This document shows, in pieces, positions 43,505 to 52,878 of a stretch of DNA of 64,000 bases. Every line of letters begins with the position of its first letter. Position 1 is the stretch's first letter. The notes under the pieces are model-generated. The model was given only the letters and a program-made list of their open reading frames with translations. It was not told where the DNA came from and did not search any database. The DNA is taken from positions 124,001 to 188,000 of the forward strand of contig JAEPNV010000005.1 of NCBI GenBank assembly GCA_017643215.1. Reading direction: 5' to 3'. This stretch comes from Roseibium sp. GTDB lineage: Bacteria > Pseudomonadota > Alphaproteobacteria > Rhizobiales > Stappiaceae. The position numbers were made by a program, and so were the translations under genes.

Positions 43505-44764
43505 ATGGCCACAAGGCATTCTCCGAGCAGCACCGCCTTAAGTGGACCGTCGCCCGCGCGGCGGGAGCGCAAGGCGTCACGCCTCCTGCGCGTTGCCGGG
43601 CTTGTGGTTGCGGCGGGCGTATTGGCTGGCTGCCAGGCGGATGAGCTCGGTTATGGTCCAAAGCATCTGCGGCCGGTGAGCGCGGACATCAAGCGCAAGA
43701 TCACCGATCTCAACATGAGCTCCACCTCACCGATCATGATCCGGATCTTCAAGCAGGAGAACGAGCTGGAGGTCTGGAAGGAAGCGCGCAACGGACGGTT
43801 CGAGCTTCTGGAAAGTTTTGAGATCTGCCGGTGGTCCGGCGCCCTCGGGCCGAAATTCAAGGAAGGCGACCGCCAGGCGCCGGAAGGCTTTTATGAAATC
43901 ACACCGGGGCTGATGAACCCCAATTCCAGCTATCATTTGTCGTTCAATCTCGGATTTCCGAACAAGTTCGATCAGGCCCATGGCCGGACGGGATCGCATT
44001 TGATGGTCCATGGCGCGTGTTCATCGCGCGGCTGCTATGCCATGACCGACGCCCAGGTTCAGGACATCTATGCCCTTGCGCGCGACAGCTTCAAAGGCGG
44101 TCAGCGCTCGTTTCAGGTCCAGGCGTTTCCGTTCCGGATGACGCCGGAAAACATGGCCAAGCACCGCGACAGCGAGCATATGGAGTTCTGGCGGATGCTG
44201 AAGGTCGGATACGACCATTTCGAGTTGACCAAGGTCCCGCCGCAGATCTCGTTCTGTGAAAAGCGCTATGTTTTCGACGCGGTGCCGATGATTGAGGGCG
44301 TACCGTTCAAGGCAACGGCAAAATGCCCGGCCTACGAAGTTCCGGAACGCCTGCAGCAACTCGTCAGCCAGAAGCAAAGCCAGGACGAGGAAAAATTCCA
44401 GCAGATCGTGGCCCGCATCGAGGCGCGGGAAGACCGCCAGCAACGTTGGGAGGAGCGCCAGACGGCGATCGCCGGTCTGCTCGGCGGCGGACCTGGCGGC
44501 GAAACAAACGAAAACGACGACAGCGTTGAAAGCGCGGCGGTCCAGGAGGATGGACCGGACAACAGCGAGGTGGCGACGGCCGATGCCGCGTCTGCCGGCA
44601 ATGAACCGACCGTTGAAACAGCCTTCGCAGCGTCCAATGACCGCGGCGCAGGCCGTGCGGCGGCCTTCTTCTCAAGATGGGTGCCATTCGGCCAAAAAGC
44701 GGTCGAGGAAGACAGCCTCGTCGGGCCGATCGATACGGCCGCAACGCCAACCCCGAAACCCTGA
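43505..44764 (+). CDS. L,D-transpeptidase lipoprotein, YafK type
   Basis: A 419-residue protein with a lipobox (GVLAGC) about 45 residues in, so it is probably a membrane-anchored lipoprotein. The YkuD-type domain (about 75-240) has LMVHGACSSRGCYAM, holding the catalytic His and Cys in the YafK/DpaA arrangement. A long acidic, low-complexity C-terminal region follows, containing a coiled-coil-like stretch (QKQSQDEEKFQQIVARIEAR). YafK relatives trim or form L,D-peptide bonds in peptidoglycan. Confidence 0.88.
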   Translation: MATRHSPSSTALSGPSPARRERKASRLLRVAGLVVAAGVLAGCQADELGYGPKHLRPVSADIKRKITDLNMSSTSPIMIRIFKQENELEVWKEARNGRFELLESFEICRWSGALGPKFKEGDRQAPEGFYEITPGLMNPNSSYHLSFNLGFPNKFDQAHGRTGSHLMVHGACSSRGCYAMTDAQVQDIYALARDSFKGGQRSFQVQAFPFRMTPENMAKHRDSEHMEFWRMLKVGYDHFELTKVPPQISFCEKRYVFDAVPMIEGVPFKATAKCPAYEVPERLQQLVSQKQSQDEEKFQQIVARIEAREDRQQRWEERQTAIAGLLGGGPGGETNENDDSVESAAVQEDGPDNSEVATADAASAGNEPTVETAFAASNDRGAGRAAAFFSRWVPFGQKAVEEDSLVGPIDTAATPTPKP

Positions 44765-44782
44765 CTATCCGGCCATGACGAC

Positions 44783-45406
44783 CTATGATAGCTTTGCGGT
44801 CTCCGCCCCACGGTCCGGAAGCCCCTTGACGACACCGGTCTGGATCACCGCCGGATCGTAGGCTTTGCGGGCAAACACCTCCCGGACCATCGGCTGAAAA
44901 AATTCCAAAGGTTCCGTGGGATAGCCCGGGTCAAACGACGCCTGGTCCCAGCGTTCGCAAAAGGCGGCGCAGCTTTCGAAACAGGGATGATCCTTGAATC
45001 GGTCGCGGGCGTTCCCGTCCCAACTGTAGTGATGGGCGTAGTAGATCATCTGAAAGATACCATGGTGCTCGACCACCCAGGTGACTTCCTCGCGCACGAA
45101 CGGCCGGATCACTTCGGCGGAAAAGCGGTCGTGGTTTTGCGGCGCGAGCCCATCGCCGATGTCATGCAACAGCGCGCCGACGATCCAGTCGATGTCGGCG
45201 CCGTCGCGCAGCGCCCGGGTGGCCGATTGAAGCCCGTGATCCAGGCGGGTGATCTGATACCCTGACAGCGTGTCTTGGCCCTGGCGTTCCAGCTCGGCCA
45301 TGACGCGCTCATAGGTGGCCGCGTGGTAGGGCTTTTCGGCTTCCGCCAGAAGATCGTAGTCGGCTTTGGTGCCATCCTTCATCTGGGTGAAGCTGACGGT
45401 CTTCAT
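44783..45406 (-). CDS. HD-domain protein, possible diiron oxygenase (PhnZ-like)
   Basis: A 207-residue protein with an HD-type metal site: LDHGLQSATRAL, ALLHDIGDG (the HD pair), NHDRFSAEVIRPFV and VVEHHGIFQ, plus a late Asp in RWDQASFDP. The order of His and Asp residues and the small size resemble the PhnZ/TmpB/MIOX-like oxygenase branch as much as HD phosphohydrolases, so either activity is possible. No phosphonate genes lie nearby. It follows the amidase gene by 50 bp on the other side of its start. Confidence 0.75.
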   Translation of the reverse strand: MKTVSFTQMKDGTKADYDLLAEAEKPYHAATYERVMAELERQGQDTLSGYQITRLDHGLQSATRALRDGADIDWIVGALLHDIGDGLAPQNHDRFSAEVIRPFVREEVTWVVEHHGIFQMIYYAHHYSWDGNARDRFKDHPCFESCAAFCERWDQASFDPGYPTEPLEFFQPMVREVFARKAYDPAVIQTGVVKGLPDRGAETAKLS

Positions 45407-45454
45407 CAGGATACTCCGATTGGCCGAATTGCCGCGTGACGGAGCCGACGGATT

Positions 45455-46924
45455 TCAGCCGCCTCCAGGCGCTGGAGTATCGGGCAAAACGGCTTCCACC
45501 GCCAGACCGAGCGCAAGAAGATGCCGGTCGGAAAAGGCCGGCCCGTCGAGCTCCAGACCGACCGGCAGTCCTCCGGCCGTCAGCCCGATGGGCAGTGACA
45601 ATCCCGGCAGGCCCGCGTTCGACCCTGGATCGGTGTTGCGGATGAAGGTCTGGAACGTCGGCATATCTTCACCCAGAAGCTGAACCGTTTGGTCCGAACC
45701 GGAGACGGACTGCGCGGGAAGGGGCGTCGTTGGAAAAACCAGCGCGTCGAGGCGTTCGGCCGCAAACACCTCCGCATAGGCGGTCTGGAGCTGCGGCCGC
45801 AAGCCGGTCATGACGGCCTGATAGACATCTTCGGGAATTGCCTGGTCGCCCAGAATCAGATTGTCGAAGACAAACTTCACGTCAGGGCTGACGATCTGCG
45901 CGGCCAGGTCCGGCAGGGTCACGCCCGTGTTGTTGTCGGCCAGAAATCTGGCAAGACCGACGCGCGCTTCGTAAAGGGCGATCGGAAAACCCACCTTCTC
46001 GTTGAGGGCCGCGATGTCTGAAAGGTCCAGCGGGACCAAGGTTGCACCGGCCGCTTCCAGCGCGGCGAGCGCGTCGGACATCAGCCGTCCGGTTTCCGGA
46101 TCGACCCTGCCGTTAAAGGCCGAGGGCACGCCGAGCCGGACCGATCCCAGATCAAGCGGTGTCAATTGCAGCGGTCCTTCCGTGATCACGCCGTCGAGCA
46201 GGATGAGGTCAGCCACGTTTCGCGCGATCGGGCCAGCCGTGTCCCGGGTATGAGAAATCGGAACAAGGCCGGCCTGCGGATAACGGCCGACGCTTGGCCT
46301 CAATCCGGCGGCGCCGTTCAGCGCGGCTGGAATGCGGACCGAGCCGCCGGTGTCGGTTCCAAGACCGGCCGGCGCAAGCCGGGCACCGATCACCGCGCCG
46401 GTTCCGCCGCTAGAGCCGCCGGCAAACCGGTCCGGATCATAGGCATTGGCCACGGCGCCGAATGCGGCGTTGTTGGAGGTGATCCCGAATGCCAGTTCGT
46501 GCAGGTTGGTCTTTCCAAGAATGATCGCACCCGCTGCGCGCAATCTGGCGACAACAGGCGCGTCTTGATCCGGCACCCAATCTCTCAGGCCCGGCGTTCC
46601 TGCCGTGGTCGGCAACCCGGCGGCGGCGATGTTGTCTTTCAGGACGATCGGTACACCATGCAAAGGGCCGCGCGCGCCGGCCGCCGCGTCTGCCGTTCGC
46701 GCCGCCGCCCGCGCGCCATTGGCATCAAAGGTGATGTAGTGATTGCCCGCATCATCGCCCGTATGTGTGATCAGCGTTTCGACAAGTGCTTCGGACGTCA
46801 GCGCGCCGGACCTGATCGCCTCGGCGGCATCTCCGGCGCCGAGCGATCTGACGTCGTCTGAGGCCGCGGCAGAAATCCCGGGCAACATCAAGAATACGGT
46901 GCAAAACCAGTGACGCATCTTCAT
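45455..46924 (-). CDS. Exported amidase (amidase signature family)
   Basis: A 489-residue amidase with a Sec signal peptide (cut near ISAAA) and the Ser-cisSer-Lys triad: Lys in IVLKDNIAA, and the Ser pair in the segments AGGSSGGTGAV and GTDTGGSVRIPAAL. Such enzymes hydrolyse amide bonds; a periplasmic location is unusual compared with GatA. GGGAGG precedes the ATG. A LuxR-type regulator gene lies upstream in the same direction and may be cotranscribed. Confidence 0.9.
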   Translation of the reverse strand: MKMRHWFCTVFLMLPGISAAASDDVRSLGAGDAAEAIRSGALTSEALVETLITHTGDDAGNHYITFDANGARAAARTADAAAGARGPLHGVPIVLKDNIAAAGLPTTAGTPGLRDWVPDQDAPVVARLRAAGAIILGKTNLHELAFGITSNNAAFGAVANAYDPDRFAGGSSGGTGAVIGARLAPAGLGTDTGGSVRIPAALNGAAGLRPSVGRYPQAGLVPISHTRDTAGPIARNVADLILLDGVITEGPLQLTPLDLGSVRLGVPSAFNGRVDPETGRLMSDALAALEAAGATLVPLDLSDIAALNEKVGFPIALYEARVGLARFLADNNTGVTLPDLAAQIVSPDVKFVFDNLILGDQAIPEDVYQAVMTGLRPQLQTAYAEVFAAERLDALVFPTTPLPAQSVSGSDQTVQLLGEDMPTFQTFIRNTDPGSNAGLPGLSLPIGLTAGGLPVGLELDGPAFSDRHLLALGLAVEAVLPDTPAPGGG

Positions 46925-47031
46925 CCTGGACCTCCCATTTTGGAGACTGCATCAAAACGCACCTGCTTCTGATGTGCCTCCTCAAAACTGAGGAGAAACG
47001 ACCAACGTGATCCTGGATCGCTTGCCGCCCT

Positions 47032-47805
47032 TCATTGGGTCTTAACACCCAGAACCTTTGAAAGAAGCTCGGTTCGGCGGTTGACATTCGCCTTTTGAAA
47101 CAGGTGCTTCATGTGGGTGCGTACGGTCGTCACCGAAATCCCAAGTCTTTTGGCAATTTTTTGATCGCGCCCGTCGGAAATGAGGCACTTCAAAATCTGG
47201 CCTTCGCGCTGCGTGAGGTCCCAGTGGTCGGCCAGGCTGGCCAGGCGCGCGTCAGGATCCAGAGCGCACAACCGCTGCTCAAAATGGCGGGCGGTACACA
47301 ATGCATTGGAAAAGGCGGTGCCGACCGCTTGCAGCATTGCGACATCGCGCCGGTCGAATGTGTCCCGGTTGTTAGCGCGCCAGATGCGCAGGTCTCCGAC
47401 GTGCGTTTTGCCGTCATGGGCGTGAAAATTCATGCCGTAGCGCAAGCCGTCCGATTGCAGGAAATCATTGTAGAATTCGGTTTTTTCCAGGTCGTCCTGA
47501 GGCAAAACCTCATGAACATGCGTGGCCCGGCGGCGTCTTTGCAGTTTTTGCGTAATTGGATCGCGGAACTGGTAATAGGCCTCGTACCGGCCGAGATTCG
47601 ACGGGTCCATGTTTATCGAAACGCAATCGGAAAAACCGTCGTCTTCAGGTTGCCACACGAAGGACGCGAAATAATCGGCCTTGAGCAGGCCCAGCAGGCG
47701 GTCGCCGACACGCTGCCGCAACGACCGGCAGTCATAATTGCCGGTCAGGTCCTGCATGATGCCAAGAAGTTCCGATGTCTCGCGGGCCGAAAGCGTCGTC
47801 AGCAT
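47032..47805 (-). CDS. LuxR-type regulator with N-terminal sensor domain
   Basis: A 257-residue regulator whose C-terminal 60 residues form a LuxR HTH (LTQREGQILKCLISDGRDQKIAKRL then VTTVRTHMKHLFQKANV). The N-terminal about 170 residues resemble the GAF or autoinducer-binding fold, with FASFVWQPEDDGFSDCVS, but the acyl-homoserine-lactone residues (for example the WxxxY and D pattern) are not clearly present and no luxI gene occurs. ATG at 47805 follows GGGAGG by 6 nt. Likely acts on the adjacent amidase gene. Confidence 0.85.
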   Translation of the reverse strand: MLTTLSARETSELLGIMQDLTGNYDCRSLRQRVGDRLLGLLKADYFASFVWQPEDDGFSDCVSINMDPSNLGRYEAYYQFRDPITQKLQRRRRATHVHEVLPQDDLEKTEFYNDFLQSDGLRYGMNFHAHDGKTHVGDLRIWRANNRDTFDRRDVAMLQAVGTAFSNALCTARHFEQRLCALDPDARLASLADHWDLTQREGQILKCLISDGRDQKIAKRLGISVTTVRTHMKHLFQKANVNRRTELLSKVLGVKTQ

Positions 47806-47899
47806 GGAAGCCTCCCACCGAAGGAAAGCGGTCGGCGACATAGTCGTTGAATCCGGGCTGTGTGACAAGGGCTGCAGCTTGCCTTGTCTCCGCCACCGG

Positions 47900-48952
47900 C
47901 TACCTTGGAAGCAGTGCCCAATAGTCGAAATCCAGAATGACCCCGTCCTCATAGGTACCGTCTTCGGATTTGTAGGGATGGTCCGCGCACGGCCGGTCCT
48001 TGGTCGCAATCAGGCGCAGGCGGAGGGCGCCAACGTCGCTCCGGCCCTCGATTTCTGCCGCATCGAGGACTTCCGACCATGCATAGACTGTTTCGCCGGC
48101 GAAAATCGGCGCCACGTGCCGGCCACCATTGATGCCCGCCACATGAAAGGCATTGCCGAGGCCGTTGAACGACAGGGCCCGCGCCAGGCTGATCACATGT
48201 CCGCCGTAAATCAGGCGGCGGCCGAACCGGCCGTTGTCTTCCGTGTGCTGATTGAAATGGACCTTGGCCGTGTTCTGGTAAAGCCGGGTGGCGAGCTGGT
48301 GTTCCGCCTCCTCGATCGTCATGCCGTCGACATGATCGATCTTTTCACCGACCTCATAGTCGGAAAAGCGGAATTTCGACCCGCTCAATTCCGTGTCCCA
48401 TTCGGCCAGATCAAGAAGCGGCACCGCCGTGCCGAGCGCCTGCGGATCGATGGCGGCCGGCAATTCGGGGATCACTTCATCCGGCGCCGGGCTTTCCGGG
48501 TCGCGCTTGCGCACCATCACCCAGCGCACATAGTCCAGGACCTCGGTCCCGTTGGCCGTGTAGCCGGTCGAGCGGACATAAACGACCCCGGTCTTGCCGT
48601 TGGAGTTTTCCTTCTTGCCGATCACCTCGGAAACGGCCGACAGGGTGTCGCCCGGGTAAACCGGCGCCAAAAACCGGCCGCCGGCGTAACCGAGGTTTGC
48701 GACGGCGTTGAGCGAAATGTCGGGAACCGTCTTGCCGAACACGATGTGAAAAGTCAGGAGATCATCGGTGGGCGCATGAGCGTAGCCGATCGATCTGGCA
48801 AAGGCGTCCGAGGACTGGACCGCAAAGCGGGGGCCGTAAAGGGCGGTGTAGAGCGCCACGTCGCCGGACGTCACCGTGCGCGGTGTGGCGTGGCGGATTA
48901 CCTGGCCGACATAAAAGTCCTCGAAGTAGTTGCCCTCATTGGGTTTCGACAC
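47900..48952 (-). CDS. mch: Mesaconyl-C1-CoA hydratase (MaoC family)
   Basis: A 350-residue double hot-dog hydratase of the ethylmalonyl-CoA pathway, interconverting mesaconyl-C1-CoA and beta-methylmalyl-CoA. The two MaoC-type halves are seen in the ATPRTVTSGDVALYTALYG segment and in HFNQHTEDNGRFGRRLIYGGHVISLARAL. The start is GTG at 48952 preceded by AGGAGA. It follows ecm by 113 bp on the minus strand. The length and gene context fit Mch; other MaoC functions are less likely. Confidence 0.9.
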   Translation of the reverse strand: MSKPNEGNYFEDFYVGQVIRHATPRTVTSGDVALYTALYGPRFAVQSSDAFARSIGYAHAPTDDLLTFHIVFGKTVPDISLNAVANLGYAGGRFLAPVYPGDTLSAVSEVIGKKENSNGKTGVVYVRSTGYTANGTEVLDYVRWVMVRKRDPESPAPDEVIPELPAAIDPQALGTAVPLLDLAEWDTELSGSKFRFSDYEVGEKIDHVDGMTIEEAEHQLATRLYQNTAKVHFNQHTEDNGRFGRRLIYGGHVISLARALSFNGLGNAFHVAGINGGRHVAPIFAGETVYAWSEVLDAAEIEGRSDVGALRLRLIATKDRPCADHPYKSEDGTYEDGVILDFDYWALLPR

Positions 48953-49065
48953 GGATGTCTCCTGGAAATGCGATGGGTGTTCTTGTTGTTGAGCGTGGCG
49001 GACTGCGCGCCGAAACGCACAGCTCGGTTTGTCGAGCTGATACTAGGCGGTGCCGTTTAAACCCC

Positions 49066-51063
49066 TCACGCGGCCTTTTCAGTGCCCGAGGCAACGATCC
49101 GGACAATGTCGGCCATGATGTCAGTGAGCTGGAAGTCCTTCGGTGTATAGACGGCCGCAACGCCCATCGCCTTGAGCTGCGTGGCATCTTCGTCCGGGAT
49201 GATGCCGCCGACAATGACCGGGATGTCATCTGCGCCGCCGGCTCTAAGGCGATCCATCACGTCGCGGACAAGGGCAAGGTGTGATCCCGACAGGATCGAC
49301 AGGCCGATCACGTGGACATCCTCTTCCACCGCCGCGTTGACAATTTGCGCCGGCGTCAGGCGGATGCCCTCGTAGACCACTTCCATGCCGCAATCGCGGG
49401 CACGGACGGCGATCTGCTCCGCGCCGTTCGAATGACCGTCGAGCCCGGGTTTTCCGACCAGGAATTTCAATCGCCGGCCCAGCCGGGCGGATACGGCCTC
49501 CACGTCGCTCCGGACCGCGTCGAGATCGCCCGCGTCGTCGCGGACCGACTGGCCGACTCCGGTGGGGGCCCGGTATTCGCCGAAGACCTCCCGCAAGGTC
49601 CGGCCCCACTCACCGGTCGTCACCCCGGCCTTGGCCGCGGCAATGGAGGCTTCCATGATGTTCCGGTCTTCCGCGGCCGCGGCCCGAAGCTCCGCCAGCG
49701 CCTTGTCGACCGCGGCCGCGTCGCGCGCGTCGCGCCAGGCCTTGACCTTGGCGATCGCCTCGGCCTCGACATGTTCGGGCACGGTGAGGATGCCGCCATC
49801 GTCGCCGGCCGCCAGCGGTGACGGTTCGGTTTCGATGTATTTGTTGACGCCGACGACGATCTGATCGCCTGCCTCGATCCCCGCCAGCCGCGCGGAATTG
49901 GATTCCACCAGCTTGCGTTTCATGTAGCTGGATTCCACCGCGGCCACCGCGCCGCCCATCTCGTCGATCCGGGCGAGTTCTTCCCGTGCCTCGGCCTTGA
50001 GCGCCTCGACCTTTTTGGTGATTTCGGAGGATCCGTCAAAGATGTCGCCGTATTCCAGAAGATCGGTTTCAAGGGCCACGATCTGCTGCATGCGAAGCGA
50101 CCACTGCTGGTCGAACGGCCGGGGCAAGCCAAGCGCCTCGTTCCAGGCTGGAAGCTGGACGGCGCGGGCGCGGGCGTTTTTCGACAGCACCACGGCCAGC
50201 ATTTCGATCAGGATGCGGTAGACATTGTTTTCCGGCTGCTGTTCGGTCAAGCCAAGAGAATTGACCTGAACGCCATACCGGAACCGGCGGTAGCGCTCTT
50301 CCTCGATGCCATAGCGCGCGCGGCAGATCTCGTCCCAGAGCTCGGTGAAGGCGCGCATCTTGCAAAGTTCCGTTACGAAGCGCATGCCGGCGTTGACGAA
50401 GAAGGAGATCCGGCCGACCGCTTTCGGGAAATCCTCTTCCGGGATCGTGCCGCCGGCCTTCAGGTTGTCCAGGATCGCGACGGCTGTCGCCAGCGCGAAG
50501 GAGAGTTCTTGAACCGGCGTCGCGCCAGCCTCCTGCAGGTGATAGGAACACACATTCATCGGGTTCCATTTCGGCATGTTGGAATACGTCCAGGCGATGA
50601 CGTCCGTTGTCAGGCGCAGGGACGGCGCGGGCGGGAACACATAAGTGCCGCGCGACAGGTATTCCTTGATGATGTCGTTTTGCGTTGTGCCGGACAGAAG
50701 CGTGCGATCGGCGCCCTGCTCATCTGCGGCAGCGGCATAAAGCGCCAGTAGCCACGGTGCGGTCGCATTGATTGTCATCGATGTGTTCATGCGCTCCAGC
50801 GGGATCTCGTTGAAGAGCGCGCGCATATCCCCGAGATGGGCGATCGGGACGCCGACCTTGCCGACCTCGCCGCGCGCCAGAAGATCGTCCGGATCGTAGC
50901 CGGTCTGTGTGGGCAGATCGAACGCGACCGACAGGCCGGTCTGACCCTTCGCCAGGTTGGTGCGGTAGAGCTTGTTCGATTCCGTTGCCGTTGAATGGCC
51001 TGCATAGGTGCGGAAGATCCAGGGGCGGTCACGCCCGCTCTGGTTTGCATCCGGCTTGCTCAT
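49066..51063 (-). CDS. ecm: Ethylmalonyl-CoA mutase
   Basis: A 665-residue adenosylcobalamin-dependent mutase converting ethylmalonyl-CoA to methylsuccinyl-CoA. The N-terminal TIM-barrel catalytic domain (to about 530) has FRTYAGHSTATESNKLYR and SLTINATAPW-like segments; the C-terminal B12 domain has DGHSNG (the DxHxxG motif with the cobalt-ligand His), SILSGSH and VIVGGIIP. Its single-chain structure and shorter size distinguish it from methylmalonyl-CoA mutase. AGGAGA precedes the ATG at 51063. It diverges from ccr. Confidence 0.92.
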   Translation of the reverse strand: MSKPDANQSGRDRPWIFRTYAGHSTATESNKLYRTNLAKGQTGLSVAFDLPTQTGYDPDDLLARGEVGKVGVPIAHLGDMRALFNEIPLERMNTSMTINATAPWLLALYAAAADEQGADRTLLSGTTQNDIIKEYLSRGTYVFPPAPSLRLTTDVIAWTYSNMPKWNPMNVCSYHLQEAGATPVQELSFALATAVAILDNLKAGGTIPEEDFPKAVGRISFFVNAGMRFVTELCKMRAFTELWDEICRARYGIEEERYRRFRYGVQVNSLGLTEQQPENNVYRILIEMLAVVLSKNARARAVQLPAWNEALGLPRPFDQQWSLRMQQIVALETDLLEYGDIFDGSSEITKKVEALKAEAREELARIDEMGGAVAAVESSYMKRKLVESNSARLAGIEAGDQIVVGVNKYIETEPSPLAAGDDGGILTVPEHVEAEAIAKVKAWRDARDAAAVDKALAELRAAAAEDRNIMEASIAAAKAGVTTGEWGRTLREVFGEYRAPTGVGQSVRDDAGDLDAVRSDVEAVSARLGRRLKFLVGKPGLDGHSNGAEQIAVRARDCGMEVVYEGIRLTPAQIVNAAVEEDVHVIGLSILSGSHLALVRDVMDRLRAGGADDIPVIVGGIIPDEDATQLKAMGVAAVYTPKDFQLTDIMADIVRIVASGTEKAA

Positions 51064-51205
51064 CACATCTCTCCTTCCAAAGGGCACACACTCACTTGGC
51101 TTGGCCGCCGTTTTGCAACGCCCCTTGCACTCCCAAAGCCGATTTTCTGCGTTCCCGGCTCCGCGAAATTCTGCCGCCTTTCAATGAAAGGGAAAAGCCC
51201 TTTTA

Positions 51206-51218
51206 TTTGCAATGCAAA
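51206..51218. promoter_or_regulatory. Candidate operator, TTTGCA-A-TGCAAA palindrome
   Basis: Perfect 6-bp arms flank a central A. The half TTTGC resembles the RamB/ScfR-type motif linked to acetate and ethylmalonyl-CoA genes in other bacteria, but no regulator gene is adjacent, so this is inferred. Confidence 0.4.
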
Positions 51219-51286
51219 AATGGGCTTGGCCTGAAACGCAAGTTAAGCAATAGTCGTATAGATACGTAGTGAAAATTGAACAATAG

Positions 51287-51294
51287 TTGCGCAA
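51287..51294. promoter_or_regulatory. Candidate second operator, TTGCGCAA
   Basis: A perfect 8-bp palindrome with the same TTGC/GCAA halves as the site at 51206-51218, about 95 bp before the ccr start. It may be a second copy of the same control element. Confidence 0.3.
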
Positions 51295-51387
51295 ACATGC
51301 GTTTTGCCGCGATATGGCGTGTGCGCTTGCGAAAAGATCGGTACAAAAGAGGGTATCGATGAGCCAAGAGTTTTGGAGGACCAGTTC

Positions 51388-52683
51388 ATGACGGCAACGG
51401 CCGAGGCCAATGACAACCGAACGCGGGGAGACGCTCCGGTGAAAGACCTTTACGAGCCTGGCGAAATCCCGCCGCTCGGCCATGTGCCGAAAAACATGTA
51501 CGCCTGGGCCATCCGGCGGGACCGGCACGGTCCGCCGGAACAGGCCATGCAGCTTGAAGTGGTGCCGACCTGGGAGCTGGACAGTCACGAAGTGCTGGTT
51601 CTCGTGATGGCCGCCGGGGTGAATTACAACGGCATTTGGGCGGGCCTCGGTGAACCGATCAGCCCGTTCGACGGCCACAATGCGGCCTACCACATTGCCG
51701 GTTCCGACGCGTCGGGGATCGTCTGGGCCGTCGGCGACAAGGTGAAACGCTGGAAAGTCGGTGACGAGGTCGTCATTCACTGCAATCAGGATGATGGCGA
51801 CGATGAGGAGTGCAACGGCGGCGACCCGATGCTGTCGCCGTCCCAGCGGATCTGGGGCTATGAGACACCGGATGGCTCTTTTGCCCAATTCACCCGCGTT
51901 CAGGCCCAGCAGCTCATGCCGCGGCCCAAGCATCTGACCTGGGAAGAAGCGGCCTGCTACACGCTCACGCTGGCGACCGCCTACCGGATGCTGTTCGGCC
52001 ACCACCCGCATGAATTGAAACCCGGGCAGAACGTTCTGGTCTGGGGCGCGTCGGGCGGTCTTGGCTCATATGCGATCCAGCTCATTAACACGGCGGGTGC
52101 CAATGCGATTGGCGTCATTTCCGACGAGGACAAGCGCGAGTTCGTGACGAGCCTCGGCGCCAAAGGCGTGATCAACCGGAAGGACTTCAACTGCTGGGGC
52201 CAGTTGCCGAAGGTGGGCTCACCCGAATATGCCGAATGGTTCAAGGAAGTGCGGAAATTCGGCAAGGCGATCTGGGACATCACCGGCAAGGGCAACAATG
52301 TCGACATCGTCTTTGAACATCCGGGCGAATCGACGTTCCCGGTCTCGACGTTCGTCTGCAAGAAGGGCGGCATGGTCGTGATCTGCGCCGGGACGACCGG
52401 TTTCAACTGCACGTTCGACGTCCGCTACATGTGGATGCACCAAAAGCGGTTGCAGGGATCGCATTTCGCCCATCTCAAACAGGCCGGCGCCGCCAACCGG
52501 CTGATGATCGAGCGGCGCATCGACCCTTACATGTCGGAGGTGTTCCCCTGGGATCAGATCCCCAAGGCGCACACCAAGATGTGGAAAAACCAGCACGCGC
52601 CGGGGAACATGGCGGTCCTGGTCAGCGCCCCGACCACCGGCCTTCGCTCCTATGAGGATGTTTTGGAAGCCTCAAAACGCTAA
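51388..52683 (+). CDS. ccr: Crotonyl-CoA carboxylase/reductase
   Basis: A 431-residue medium-chain dehydrogenase-type enzyme that reductively carboxylates crotonyl-CoA to ethylmalonyl-CoA with NADPH and CO2, the key step of the ethylmalonyl-CoA pathway. It has AAGVNYNGIWAGLGEPISPF, a Rossmann motif WGASGGLGSYAIQL, and HPGESTFPVSTFVCKKGGMVV with YMWMHQKRLQGSHFA, all characteristic of Ccr. The ATG at 51388 follows TGGAGGA by 7 nt. A terminator follows the gene. Confidence 0.95.
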   Translation: MTATAEANDNRTRGDAPVKDLYEPGEIPPLGHVPKNMYAWAIRRDRHGPPEQAMQLEVVPTWELDSHEVLVLVMAAGVNYNGIWAGLGEPISPFDGHNAAYHIAGSDASGIVWAVGDKVKRWKVGDEVVIHCNQDDGDDEECNGGDPMLSPSQRIWGYETPDGSFAQFTRVQAQQLMPRPKHLTWEEAACYTLTLATAYRMLFGHHPHELKPGQNVLVWGASGGLGSYAIQLINTAGANAIGVISDEDKREFVTSLGAKGVINRKDFNCWGQLPKVGSPEYAEWFKEVRKFGKAIWDITGKGNNVDIVFEHPGESTFPVSTFVCKKGGMVVICAGTTGFNCTFDVRYMWMHQKRLQGSHFAHLKQAGAANRLMIERRIDPYMSEVFPWDQIPKAHTKMWKNQHAPGNMAVLVSAPTTGLRSYEDVLEASKR

Positions 52684-52734
52684 CGCAACGCCCCTCCCAA
52701 GGCGTGAAAAACAGAAACGCAAGCCAAGACCTGG

Positions 52735-52763
52735 AACCCGCCGCACTGGCGGGTTTCTTTTTG
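52735..52763 (+). terminator. Intrinsic terminator of ccr
   Basis: AACCCGCC (52735-52742) pairs with GGCGGGTT (52748-52755) around a 5-nt loop, then TCTTTTTG. It lies 52 bp after the ccr stop. Confidence 0.9.
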
Positions 52764-52878
52764 CCTTTTGGATGTATTGTGCGTGTCCGGAGCCGAATCA
52801 CCGGTTCGACGGGGAGACGGCGTGTCTTTATGGGACGCTGCGCGCGCGGCGGGTCCGCGGAATTGAGGACAACCACAT

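Larger units (their letters stand above)
51064..51387. other. Divergent ecm/ccr control region
   Basis: A 324-bp region, AT-rich from about 51180 to 51300, with the palindromes at 51206-51218 and 51287-51294 described separately. No gene is present. It should carry the promoters for both halves of the ethylmalonyl-CoA pathway set. Confidence 0.6.
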
